In this document: positions 25,736-34,036 of the stretch, in pieces | Position numbering within the stretch: position 1 is the stretch's first letter | Layout of the letters: every line of letters begins with the position of its first letter | Source: an uncultured Acetatifactor sp. | GTDB taxonomy: Bacteria; Bacillota; Clostridia; Lachnospirales; Lachnospiraceae | Length of the DNA: 64,000 nucleotides | Direction: 5' to 3' | NCBI GenBank assembly: GCA_910579755.1 | Contig: CAJTVB010000004.1 | Location: 135,175 to 199,174, forward strand | Notes under the pieces: generated by a model | Told to the model about the DNA's origin: nothing | The model's input: only the letters and a program-made list of their open reading frames with translations | The model's database searches: none | Translations under genes and position numbers: made by a program

Positions 25736-25859
25736 GAAGAGCAATCTTTCCGTTTTGGACGGGAAGTCCTCAAGCCTCAGGCCGCCGGGATTTCACAGGC
25801 AGCCGCGGCGCGTTTGCGGCACGATATTTTTGTATCACAAGATCAGGGAGGGAAAGACT

Positions 25860-26981
25860 GTGAAAAAAATAATTATCAATGAAAATCAAAAGGGATTTCT
25901 TTTTCGAAACGGAAGGTTTGTAAAGCTTCTGAGTGCCGGGAAATATCGGATCTGGGGAGATGCGGAGGCGGAGCTCGTATCCCTGGACCAGCCCATAGGG
26001 TCGGGAAAATGTGCCCTTGACACACTGCTGAGGGACAAGGAAATCGCGGCGATTACCTCAGTGGTGGAGGTGGGAGATCAGGAGCTGGCATTTCATTTTG
26101 TGAACGGAAAATTTGCGGGTGCGCTGCGGCATGGGAAGTATGCTTTCTGGACGCAGATAGACCGTCATGATTATAAAATAGTGGATATTTCCACTCCGGA
26201 GGTGCCGGAGGATCTGCCGGGGTATCTTTTTGCCAAGCTGCCCTCCGCCATGTACCTGAAGGTGGAGGTGGCGCAGTACCAGAGGGCAAGGCTGTGCTTT
26301 GACCAGAAGCTGATAAGAATTCTGGAGCCGGGTACATATTATTTTTGGAAAAATAATATTCGTGTGGATGCTGCTTTGGTGGACACACGGCTGACCAGGA
26401 TGGATATCACCGGTCAGGAGATTCTGACATTGGATAAGGTTTCTCTTCGGATCAATTTTGTCTGCAATTATCGGGTGACAGATTATGTGAAGATACTGAC
26501 ACAGATCGATGACTACGCGGAGCAGATGCATGTGACGGCCCAGCTGGCTCTGCGGGATTACGTGGGAAGATACAGGCTGGATGATATTCTCGCAGGCAAG
26601 GAGGAGCTGTCCCGGTATGTGCTGGAGCGGCTTCGGGAAAAGGAGAAAGAATTTTTCGTAGAGGTCACGGATGCAGGCGTAAAGGATATCATTCTGCCCG
26701 GCGAGATCCGAAATATCATGAATACGGTTCTTGTGGCGGAAAAGAAAGCCCAGGCCAATGTGATCGCCCGCCGGGAGGAGGTGGCCTCCACCCGTTCCCT
26801 GCTCAACACCGCAAAGCTTATGGAGGAAAACAGGACGCTTTACCGGCTGAAGGAGCTGGAGTATGTGGAGCGCATCTGCGAAAATGTGGGGAATATCAAC
26901 CTGAACGGCAACGGGGATCTGCTGGCCCAGCTTACCGCTGTTCTCAAAGGAAGAACCGGGGAAGCGGCAGCTACCAGTTGA
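25860..26981 (+). CDS. Soluble slipin/SPFH (Band 7) family protein
   Basis: A 373-residue protein of the slipin type, without the N-terminal membrane hairpin of most SPFH proteins. Residues 1-150 hold three similar beta modules, each ending in a GKY/GTY-x-FW-like turn (LSAGKYRIW, LRHGKYAFW, LEPGTYYFW). A Band 7 core follows (EILTLDKVSLRINFVCNYRV, ALRDYVGRY), then a helical, Arg/Glu-rich coiled-coil tail. It should form large oligomers. The start is GTG, eight bases after GGGAGG; the open frame upstream crosses the structured RNA and is not used. Slipins of this type occur, to my knowledge, near RNA-repair genes such as rtcB, though none is in the window. Its end overlaps the oppositely oriented oxidoreductase gene by 11 bases. 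Confidence 0.78.
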   Translation: MKKIIINENQKGFLFRNGRFVKLLSAGKYRIWGDAEAELVSLDQPIGSGKCALDTLLRDKEIAAITSVVEVGDQELAFHFVNGKFAGALRHGKYAFWTQIDRHDYKIVDISTPEVPEDLPGYLFAKLPSAMYLKVEVAQYQRARLCFDQKLIRILEPGTYYFWKNNIRVDAALVDTRLTRMDITGQEILTLDKVSLRINFVCNYRVTDYVKILTQIDDYAEQMHVTAQLALRDYVGRYRLDDILAGKEELSRYVLERLREKEKEFFVEVTDAGVKDIILPGEIRNIMNTVLVAEKKAQANVIARREEVASTRSLLNTAKLMEENRTLYRLKELEYVERICENVGNINLNGNGDLLAQLTAVLKGRTGEAAATS

Positions 26982-28143
26982 CCCGCCAGCGGTCCTGATA
27001 TTCCCCGGTGAGATTTTCCCGGACAGCAGTCTTGGACGGCACTGCTTCCTGTGACTGCCTTTTGTGCAGAAATGTCAAAAATTCCTGTCCGTCCAGAGGC
27101 AGCTCCACCCGACTGTTTTTCCAGGAGGAAAGATATGCGGCGTTGCTCAGCATCAGACCGTTGATTCCCTCTGCGCCGGGGGCCAGCAGCGGCTCCCCGC
27201 GGAGAATGTGATTTGTAAAATTCTGCAGAATAATTAAATGGCCGGAGCCGGTTTCCACCTGAGAAATCCGGCTTACATGCACCGGAATCCGGGGCATGCC
27301 TTCTGTGCTTTCCGCGCATAGCCTGCGTTCATCCTGCTCCAGGAGATATAAATTCAATTCTCCGTCCTCGGCCACAGCTTTCCCCCTGGTTCCGCTGATT
27401 TCCAGGCGGTTTGTACCCGGATATTCTCCTGTGGAGGTCACGAACAGCGCGGTGGCGCCGTTTTCATATTCACCGTAAATGACAGCGTCATCCTCTACGG
27501 AAATACGATGGTACCGCCCCTCCCGGCAAAAGGCCTGCACGCTTTTAGGCATCCCCAGGATCCACTGCCAGATATCCAGATTGTGGGGACATTGGTTCAA
27601 CAGCACACCGCCGCCTTCTCCGTTCCAGGTTGCCCGCCAGTCTCCGGAATCGTAATAGGCCTGGGTTCTGTACCAGTTGTTGACGATCCACACAAAGCGT
27701 TTGATCTCCCCCAGGGTACCGTCCCGGACCAGGGAGCGCAGCTTTTGAAACAAAGGATTTGTCCGCTGATTATACATGATGCCGAAGGGCCTGCCGCTGG
27801 CAGCGGCGGCCCGGTTCATCTTTTCCACATTTACAATGTCAATTCCGGCAGGCTTTTCCGTGAGAACGGCAATCCCCTTTTCAAAAGCATCGCATGCCAT
27901 GGGAGGGTGCAGCTTGTGGGGAGTGGCGATGAGTACCGCGTCCAGTCTGCCCTCCGTGAGCATCTGCCGGTAATCTCTGTATTGGGCCAAGGCTGTTCCG
28001 AAGCGCTGTGCTGCCCAGGCAAGCCTTTCCGGGCTGCAGTCGCAGACCGCGGCAAGGCATGCGCTGTCAACCCTGCCCTCTGCCAGCTGTACGGCATGGG
28101 CGCTTCCCATATTTCCGATTCCTACAATTCCGATCCGAAGCAT
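26971..28143 (-). CDS. Gfo/Idh/MocA-family oxidoreductase 1
   Basis: A 390-residue NAD(P)-dependent sugar or inositol dehydrogenase. The Rossmann start is IGIVGIGNMGSAH, the family motif EKPAG lies near residue 95, and the catalytic-site segment GGGVLLNQCPHNLDIW is near 185. ATG 28143 follows GGAG; an upstream in-frame Met (MEKTA) is less well placed. It is a close relative of the gene at 29110-30276: both share NQRTNPL and a WYRTQAYY-type block. Paired with TIM-barrel proteins, such enzymes oxidise the 3-hydroxyl of glycosides or act on inositols. It ends by overlapping the slipin gene tail to tail by 11 bases. Confidence 0.85.
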   Translation of the reverse strand: MLRIGIVGIGNMGSAHAVQLAEGRVDSACLAAVCDCSPERLAWAAQRFGTALAQYRDYRQMLTEGRLDAVLIATPHKLHPPMACDAFEKGIAVLTEKPAGIDIVNVEKMNRAAAASGRPFGIMYNQRTNPLFQKLRSLVRDGTLGEIKRFVWIVNNWYRTQAYYDSGDWRATWNGEGGGVLLNQCPHNLDIWQWILGMPKSVQAFCREGRYHRISVEDDAVIYGEYENGATALFVTSTGEYPGTNRLEISGTRGKAVAEDGELNLYLLEQDERRLCAESTEGMPRIPVHVSRISQVETGSGHLIILQNFTNHILRGEPLLAPGAEGINGLMLSNAAYLSSWKNSRVELPLDGQEFLTFLHKRQSQEAVPSKTAVRENLTGEYQDRWRVNW

Positions 28144-28204
28144 GGCTGTTTTCTCCATATATTCTGCAGCTTGTTCTTGAGGGCTGCACTCATACTTAAA
28201 AGGG

Positions 28205-29068
28205 TCAGCATGTGCCTGCCAGGATAGCTTCCAGGGCCCGGTATGCCTGCTCAAAGGCCCGGGCGCCGTCCCCGGCAGCCTTCTGTTCCGCTTTCTGCTC
28301 CAGGCCTGAAAATCCGGCGAAATCAATCAGGTGCGGTTCCAGGCTCAGAAAGCCCTGAAAGCCGTCCGCGGCCAGCCGGCCCAGAAGCTCGGGCACATGT
28401 CCGTCGCCCTCACCTGCCACAGTGACGCTTCCGTCTGCCATCCGGGCATCCTTCACATGTACATGGGAAATGCTTTTTGCCAAAAGCCGGTATGCCTCCC
28501 GGGTATCCTGGCCGCATTGGACAAAATTGGCAAAATCAAAGATACATCCAAAATGAGGGCCTTCAAACTGCTCCGTCAGTTCCCGGCATCTGGCGGCGGT
28601 GTCGCCGTAAATGTCTTTTTCATTTTCATGGAGCAAAATCAGATCCCTTTTTTCAGCCAGCTTTACCATTTGCCCCATGCGGGTCAACACCTGCCCCCGC
28701 CAGCTTTCGGGCTCCTGCCCCATGGGAATATAGAAGCTGAATATACGGACATTCCGGCATTCCATAATATCTGCCAGATCCGCTATGTGTGCCAGCGATT
28801 CCATATGAGGCTCAAATGCCTGGTTGATCCCGATTTTTCCGATGGGAGACCCGATGGCGGAGATCCGGATGCCCCGGGCATCCAGCATCTTTTTGTACTC
28901 CCTTGCCTGTGGGATCGTCATATCCGCAATACCGATGCCGTCCGCACATCGCAGCTCAAGCCAGGAGATTCCAAGCCGGGTCAGGGTTTCCAGCTGCCGG
29001 GAAAAGCTGAAGTGGATTTCGTCTGCAAATCCGCTGATGGGGCAATTTTCTAAAATTTTTCGTTTCAT
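28205..29068 (-). CDS. TIM-barrel sugar isomerase/lyase-like protein 1
   Basis: A 287-residue member of the xylose-isomerase-like (AP endonuclease 2) TIM-barrel family. Recognisable metal-site segments are LLHENEKDIYGD near 145, GCIFDFANFV near 175, HVHVKDAR near 203 and FLSLEPH near 243. Related proteins isomerise or epimerise keto-sugars, or cleave 3-keto-glycosides. It lies between the two oxidoreductase genes on the same strand, which supports a shared oxidative sugar pathway. The exact reaction cannot be read from sequence. Confidence 0.82.
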   Translation of the reverse strand: MKRKILENCPISGFADEIHFSFSRQLETLTRLGISWLELRCADGIGIADMTIPQAREYKKMLDARGIRISAIGSPIGKIGINQAFEPHMESLAHIADLADIMECRNVRIFSFYIPMGQEPESWRGQVLTRMGQMVKLAEKRDLILLHENEKDIYGDTAARCRELTEQFEGPHFGCIFDFANFVQCGQDTREAYRLLAKSISHVHVKDARMADGSVTVAGEGDGHVPELLGRLAADGFQGFLSLEPHLIDFAGFSGLEQKAEQKAAGDGARAFEQAYRALEAILAGTC

Positions 29069-29109
29069 GCTGTCTCCTTGCGTGTTAGAGGTGGTTACAT
29101 ACGCATTCT

Positions 29110-30276
29110 TTATGTTGCGCCATAGGAGGCGGAGGTGTCAAAGGTTACTTCCGGCAGGGCTTCCTTTTTCCCTGACCGGGACTGGCGTTCCTTAAGCATT
29201 TTCAGGAAAAGGTCTTCGTCGAAGGGTATTTCCACGGTTTTGTCCAGCCAGGAGGACAGGTGCATGGCATTTGACAGGATCAGTCCCCGGATTCCCTCTT
29301 CTCCCCGTGCCACCAGCGGCTCTCCCCGCAGAATATTTGCCGCGAAGGCCCGCAGCACACCGGCGTGCTGGGAGTTCTCTCCCTGGAGTTCCACCTCCAC
29401 ATAGCGGCCCCCGGGCTTCTGAAAGCCTTCCCGGGTGGAAAAGCAGTATTCCCGCTCATTGATTTCCAGCTCGTAGACGGACAGATGGCCCTGCTCACAT
29501 ACCAGCTTTGCCTGCTCCAGGGTGATCTCAAACCGGTTGGTTCCCGGGGCATCTGCCGTGCTGGTGACGAATACACCGGTGGCGCCGTTTGCAAATTCCA
29601 GGTAAGCAGTAACATCATCCTCCACCTCGATATGGTGCCATTTGCCGTTGTGGCAGAAGGCGCGCACCTTCACCGGAAGTCCGCAGATCCATTGCAGAAG
29701 ATCCAGGTTGTGAGGGCATTGATTCAGCAGCACGCCGCCGCCTTCTCCGGCCCAGGTGGCCCGCCAGCCGCCGGAATTATAGTAAGCCTGGGAGCGGTAC
29801 CAGTCGGTGATAATCCAGTTTACGCGTTTGATCTGTCCGTATTTGCCGCTTTCCACGAGCTCCTTCATCTTGCGGTACAGAGGATTGGTCCGCTGATTGA
29901 ACATCAGAGCAAATACCTTGTCTGACGCGGCAGCCACCCGGTTCATTTCACGCACCTGGCTGGTGTAGACCCCTGCCGGCTTTTCGCTCATTGCATGGAG
30001 CCCGGCCTGCAGGGCCCGGATCACGAGGCGGGGATGGTCATAGTGGGGCACAGCTGCCAGCACTGCGTCACAGCAGCCTGCATCGATCAGGCTGTCGCCA
30101 TCCTCATAGATCTGTACGCTTCCGGGCAGATTTTCCTGTGCCCAGGCACGGCGGGATGCACGCAGGTCCGCAACAGCCGCAAGCTCCAGCTCCGGCACAT
30201 TCCCCGCCAGGATGGTCTGGCAGTGGGCGCTTCCCATATTGCCGATGCCGATAATTCCAATTTTTACCTTATCCAT
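29110..30276 (-). CDS. Gfo/Idh/MocA-family oxidoreductase 2
   Basis: A 388-residue paralog of the gene at 26971-28143. It has IGIIGIGNMGSAH at the N-terminus, EKPAG near residue 95 and GGGVLLNQCPHNLDLLQW in the substrate domain. ATG 30276 follows GGAAAGGAAG; an open frame continues upstream without a ribosome site. It sits between the two TIM-barrel genes, so the order is oxidase, barrel, oxidase, barrel. The shared middle block suggests the two oxidoreductases act on related substrates or successive intermediates. Confidence 0.85.
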   Translation of the reverse strand: MDKVKIGIIGIGNMGSAHCQTILAGNVPELELAAVADLRASRRAWAQENLPGSVQIYEDGDSLIDAGCCDAVLAAVPHYDHPRLVIRALQAGLHAMSEKPAGVYTSQVREMNRVAAASDKVFALMFNQRTNPLYRKMKELVESGKYGQIKRVNWIITDWYRSQAYYNSGGWRATWAGEGGGVLLNQCPHNLDLLQWICGLPVKVRAFCHNGKWHHIEVEDDVTAYLEFANGATGVFVTSTADAPGTNRFEITLEQAKLVCEQGHLSVYELEINEREYCFSTREGFQKPGGRYVEVELQGENSQHAGVLRAFAANILRGEPLVARGEEGIRGLILSNAMHLSSWLDKTVEIPFDEDLFLKMLKERQSRSGKKEALPEVTFDTSASYGAT

Positions 30277-30340
30277 AGTCGTCTTCCTTTCCTGACTGCA
30301 GCCTTGAGCCGTGCAGTTTTCGGCTGTGCTGTTTTCGTTC

Positions 30341-31123
30341 CTACCGGTATCCGGCCCGGGCCAGGTTGTCATAGCTTCTTTGCAGACAGTCAAAGGGGCT
30401 GGTTTGGCATATGTCCTGTTCCACCAGGAGATATTGACAGACACTGTCCTCCAGTTCCTTTAAAATTCCCGGAAAGTTCAGATTGCCTTCCATGACGGGG
30501 GCCATTACGGCGCCGTTCCCTGTCATTTCCATGTCTTTCAGGTGCACGCAGGGAATTCTGTTTTTCAAAAGCCGTATCCACTGGCATACGTCGGCCCCGG
30601 CGGCCTGGACCCAGTAGGTGTCCAGCGTAAATCCAAGCTCATTTTCGTCAAACCATTCTGCCAGATGCTCCATGACCCGTTTTGGAGTCTGATCTGGAGC
30701 CTCCTGGGCTGTAAATTTCTGAAATTCAAAATTGTGGTTGTGATACATCAGCAGCATTCCGGCATGGGCTATTTTCCTGGCAGGCTCCATGTAGTCCCTG
30801 GCAAAATGATACAGCCATTCCGGAGATCTGTATTTTTCGGGCATGCTTCCAAGGCCGATATATTGACAGCCCAGAGCCTTGTGCTCCTCGATCAGAGCTT
30901 CCGTATCATACAGGATACGATTGCTGTCGCTGTGGGTCAGCACAATGGAGAGCCCTGCCTCATCACAGACCGAGCGTAGCCATTCCGGGCGCAGATCCCT
31001 TCCGATGGCTGAAAGCTGTACGGTGGTGTAGCCCATCTTCGCGATTCGTTGGATGGTGTCTTTAAAGTCCTTTTCGTTTTGTGTGTAATTTCTCACTGTG
31101 TAGAGCTGAGCGCCTGTTCGCAT
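30341..31123 (-). CDS. TIM-barrel sugar isomerase/lyase-like protein 2
   Basis: A 260-residue xylose-isomerase-like barrel. The start MRTGAQLYTVRNY is typical of the family. Metal-site segments are YHNHNFEF near 135, LGFTLDTYWVQAAG near 170 and CVHLKDMEM near 205. ATG 31123 follows AAAGGAG. It is the first gene of the minus-strand set, divergent from the AraC-family gene. It shares only fold-level similarity with the barrel at 28205, so the two probably do different steps. Confidence 0.83.
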   Translation of the reverse strand: MRTGAQLYTVRNYTQNEKDFKDTIQRIAKMGYTTVQLSAIGRDLRPEWLRSVCDEAGLSIVLTHSDSNRILYDTEALIEEHKALGCQYIGLGSMPEKYRSPEWLYHFARDYMEPARKIAHAGMLLMYHNHNFEFQKFTAQEAPDQTPKRVMEHLAEWFDENELGFTLDTYWVQAAGADVCQWIRLLKNRIPCVHLKDMEMTGNGAVMAPVMEGNLNFPGILKELEDSVCQYLLVEQDICQTSPFDCLQRSYDNLARAGYR

Positions 31124-31221
31124 ATGATTCTCCTTTTTTGTTTGTGCGGCAATAGGGTATGTCATACTGCCATCATAAGCGCAGATGCTTTCTTTTACCA
31201 TTGCACAAGAGCACTCTTTTA

Positions 31222-31250
31222 TTGCAAATATAGCGATTTTTTAATATACT
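31222..31250 (+). promoter_or_regulatory. Promoter of the AraC-family gene
   Basis: TTGCAA (31222-31227), 17-base spacer and TATACT (31245-31250), in the 204-bp divergent gap. Confidence 0.7.
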
Positions 31251-31327
31251 GTTTCCATACCGCAGTCTTTCGAAAATCAGGTTCCGGGAGATTTGGAAAA
31301 TGTCGGAATGAGGGAGGGAATGTGAAC

Positions 31328-32236
31328 ATGGACGGCGTGTATTTCAACACGGATCATGTGAGCTTCAGCTATAACATATCAAAAGAACCCAGCGACGGTT
31401 ATACGCTGCACTGCCATAATTTTTATGAGGTTTACTATTTTTTGGAGGGAAATGTGGATTATCTGGTGGAAGGGTACAAATATAAGCCCGTGCCGGACAG
31501 TCTGCTTCTGCTGGCGCCTCATGTGTTTCATGGAGCACGGATCAATGATTCCGGGCCTTATCAGCGCAGCTCTCTTCATTTCCATGCTGATATTCTTGCA
31601 CCGGAGCGGCGGGGATTTCTTCTTTCTGCTTTTTCTGTGCCGGACTGTTTGTCCCATGAAGAAATCTATTTTACCCAGGTGGAGCGTTTTCATCTTTCTG
31701 CCTATTTTTCCGCATTGAAGGAATGCGCTTTCCAGGGGGAGGAATATCGGGAATGGGCGCTTCCCATTTGTGTTGAGGCCCTGCTTGCACGGATTGTTTC
31801 CATGCGTGCCCAGGACAGCGGCTTTACCGCCTGTCCGGAGCCGGTTTTGGGGATTATCCGTTATCTGAACGGCCATCTGGAGGAGGACATCAGCCTGGAC
31901 AGGCTTTCTCAGCTGTTTTATGTAAGCAAGCACCATATGAACAAGATATTCAGGAAAGCTACGGGAACCACGGTGATTGACTATCTTCTGCGAAAGCGGA
32001 TTGCCCAGGCCCAGCAGCTTCTGGCAGAGGGTGCAAGCGCACAGGATGCGGCATTGAAATCCGGGTTTCGGGATTATTCCGCTTTTTACCGAGCCTATCT
32101 GCGGATTATGGGGCATTCTCCCATTCAGGACAGAGGTGTGCTGCCCTCTTTTGCAGAGGGATTGCAGCCGACAGCCGGGTCCTGCCCTGCGGGAAAGTCA
32201 ATCACCCCGCCGCAAGCAACGGGGCATGGATATTGA
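31328..32236 (+). CDS. AraC-family transcription regulator
   Basis: A 302-residue regulator with an N-terminal cupin ligand-binding domain (HCHNFYEVYYFLEGNVDYLVEG residues near 25-45, PHVFHGARI near 65). A C-terminal pair of helix-turn-helix motifs follows (ISLDRLSQLFYVSKHHMNKIFRK and ASAQDAALKSGFRDYSAFYRAY, near 190-255). ATG 31328 follows GGGAGGG. Placed head to head with the oxidoreductase/barrel set, it most likely controls that set in response to a sugar. The Pro/Gly-rich tail after residue 265 is not conserved in the family as I know it. Confidence 0.88.
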   Translation: MDGVYFNTDHVSFSYNISKEPSDGYTLHCHNFYEVYYFLEGNVDYLVEGYKYKPVPDSLLLLAPHVFHGARINDSGPYQRSSLHFHADILAPERRGFLLSAFSVPDCLSHEEIYFTQVERFHLSAYFSALKECAFQGEEYREWALPICVEALLARIVSMRAQDSGFTACPEPVLGIIRYLNGHLEEDISLDRLSQLFYVSKHHMNKIFRKATGTTVIDYLLRKRIAQAQQLLAEGASAQDAALKSGFRDYSAFYRAYLRIMGHSPIQDRGVLPSFAEGLQPTAGSCPAGKSITPPQATGHGY

Positions 32237-32238
32237 AA

Positions 32239-32270
32239 CGCCCCAAGGGGCGGGAACATTTTTATTCTTT
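32239..32270 (+). terminator. Terminator after the AraC-family gene
   Basis: CGCCCC-AA-GGGGCG at 32239-32252 followed by a T-rich stretch (ATTTTTATTCTTTT). The T run begins six bases after the stem. Confidence 0.6.
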
Positions 32271-32296
32271 TATCGTTATTATATGTGATGAATAAG

Positions 32297-32412
32297 GTTG
32301 CTTTTCACGGGTAGGGGCCGCGAGGTGTTTTTGTGCGTTGTTTGCACAAAAACCCGAGACAGCACGCGCTGGGCATCAAGTTGCTTTGAGCGGCGAAGCC
32401 GTGAAAAGTAAC
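32297..32412. repeat. 116-bp inverted-repeat element with internal hairpin
   Basis: End arms GTTGCTTTTCACGG (32297-32310) and CCGTGAAAAGTAAC (32399-32412) are inverted with one mismatch. Inside is a perfect 10-bp hairpin, GTTTTTGTGC (32327-32336) with GCACAAAAAC (32344-32353). No coding capacity. Its right part recurs at 22945-22978, so it is dispersed. It looks like a MITE or palindromic intergenic element; no target-site duplication was identified. Confidence 0.7.
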
Positions 32413-32444
32413 GAAATAAGCAGGGGGCTGTGAGGTGAAAAAGG

Positions 32445-33557
32445 ATGAACGGGAATGAGCTCGCGATGCGGAAGGAAGGCGTTGGCATGACGGTTTTTTA
32501 TTCTATCCTGCATTTTTTTGTGGACGGAGTCTGTGCTCTGGCTATGTTCGGCAGATTTCTCCCGGGAGAAAAGGGGCGTTTTTACATATTGATCTATAAT
32601 TTCTGTGCTTTTGCGCTGCAGATGCCCATGGGAGTGCTGCTGGATGCCTGGAGTGAAAGATGCGGCAGGCGGCGGGAGTGCGCTTTCCTTACTGCGGCGG
32701 CAGGTGTGCTGTGTACCCTGGCGGGAGCCGTTCTTCATCCGGCGGTGCTGGGGATTGGCAACGCGCTGTTTCATGTGGGGGGAGGCGTGGGAACCATCCA
32801 TGAGGACGGCGGCAGAATGTGGAAGGGCCGGGGGCTTGGCGTATTTGTAGCGCCGGGAGCGTTGGGGCTGTACTTCGGGACGCTGGCGGGAAAAAGCGGC
32901 GTCTGGAGGAGCGGGCTTGGAATTGCCGGTGTCTGTATGGCGCTTTTTGGCGCAGGGGCGGCGTATTATGTGTATCTGTGCAGAGGGACGGGAAAGGCCG
33001 GCGGAGAATGGAATGCTTCGGAGTGCCTGCCGGAAAGTGCCTCTACAGGGAATTGCAGGCCGTGTCTGCTTATTGCCTGTCTGGTGGTGGTGATCCTGCG
33101 TTCCTATATGGGAATGGCGGTGGCTTTCCCCTGGAAGTCGGGAATTTTGGCCGGAGCCCTGGCTGTGCTGGCCCTGGCAGCAGGGAAAACAGCCGGGGGC
33201 TTTGCGGCGGCTCGGTACGGCCTGCGCAGGTCTGCCGTAATATCCCTGGGAGCCGCAGCCGTTTGTTATCTGTTTCCGTCGTCCATGCCTTTGGGACTGT
33301 GCGCCTTGTTTCTGTTTAACATGACCATGCCCATGACATTGTATTTTTTAGTCTGTGAAATGTCCCGTATGCCTGGATTTGTCTTTGGCCTTTTGACCTT
33401 TGGGCTGTTTTTGGGCTTTCTGCCGGGTTATTTTGGTCTGCTGCCTGAAGCCGGAGGCAGTCTGACAGGGTGTGTGGGCAGTCTGGTGTCTCTGGTTTTG
33501 CTGGTATGGATGGTACGGAAGGAAAACGAAGGGGAATGCTTATGGGAATTTATCTGA
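32445..33557 (+). CDS. MFS-like multi-pass membrane protein
   Basis: A 370-residue membrane protein with about ten hydrophobic helices. The first loop (LLDAWSERCGRRRECAFL near residue 65) resembles the Asp/Arg-rich loop between helices 2 and 3 of major facilitator proteins, and GNALFHVGGGVGTIHEDGG lies near 105. Length is at the short end for that family. ATG 32445 follows AGGTGAAAAAGG, 33 bases past the inverted-repeat element. It overlaps the next gene by 16 bases. Substrate unknown. Confidence 0.6.
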   Translation: MNGNELAMRKEGVGMTVFYSILHFFVDGVCALAMFGRFLPGEKGRFYILIYNFCAFALQMPMGVLLDAWSERCGRRRECAFLTAAAGVLCTLAGAVLHPAVLGIGNALFHVGGGVGTIHEDGGRMWKGRGLGVFVAPGALGLYFGTLAGKSGVWRSGLGIAGVCMALFGAGAAYYVYLCRGTGKAGGEWNASECLPESASTGNCRPCLLIACLVVVILRSYMGMAVAFPWKSGILAGALAVLALAAGKTAGGFAAARYGLRRSAVISLGAAAVCYLFPSSMPLGLCALFLFNMTMPMTLYFLVCEMSRMPGFVFGLLTFGLFLGFLPGYFGLLPEAGGSLTGCVGSLVSLVLLVWMVRKENEGECLWEFI

Positions 33558-33979
33558 TGAAAATGTTTGGATATTCTTTGGCGGTTACAGTTTTGGCGGA
33601 GCTGGCGGTGGTATTCCTGTTTCTGAAATTCCGGGGGCAGGCAGGCTGCAGCCGCAGGGCTGTGGCGCTGCTGGTGGTCCTGGTCAATGTGTTAACCAAT
33701 CCGCCGGCGGTGCTGATCTGCTGGCTGGGGAGAATCTATCTGCCCTGGGCACAGATTCCGCTGCAGATTATGGTGGAGGGGGCAGTGGTGGCGGTGGAAG
33801 CATATATCTACCATAGCTTTGAAAACAAGCTGCGCTGGAATATGAAACATCCTGTAATACTGTCTGCAGCGGCAAATTTGAGTTCCTGGCTGCTGGGGGC
33901 GGCACTTATGGCGCTGGCAGGCAGAATCACGGGGACACAGCTTTATCGGATGCTGCGGATTTTGCTTAGGGCGGCATGA
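33542..33979 (+). CDS. Small multi-pass membrane protein
   Basis: A 145-residue protein with about four membrane helices and no family I recognise. ATG 33542 is seven bases after GGGG and lies inside the end of the MFS-like gene, so translation is probably coupled; ATG 33536 is an alternative. A conserved-looking NPPAVLICWLGRIY near residue 48 is the only notable segment. It may form a unit with the gene before it and the exported protein after it. Confidence 0.6.
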   Translation: MGIYLMKMFGYSLAVTVLAELAVVFLFLKFRGQAGCSRRAVALLVVLVNVLTNPPAVLICWLGRIYLPWAQIPLQIMVEGAVVAVEAYIYHSFENKLRWNMKHPVILSAAANLSSWLLGAALMALAGRITGTQLYRMLRILLRAA

Positions 33980-34036
33980 GGATTTGGTTGGACGGCAGAG
34001 TATTTTGGAACCGGGACAGGTGTGAAGGAGGAGCTT

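Noticed and set aside
25493..25882. 129-codon plus-strand frame across the structured RNA
   Set aside because: No ribosome site, no domain, passes through hairpins and overlaps the slipin start.
32297..32412. Complete insertion sequence
   Set aside because: Too short for a transposase and no coding capacity; treated as a non-autonomous repeat.
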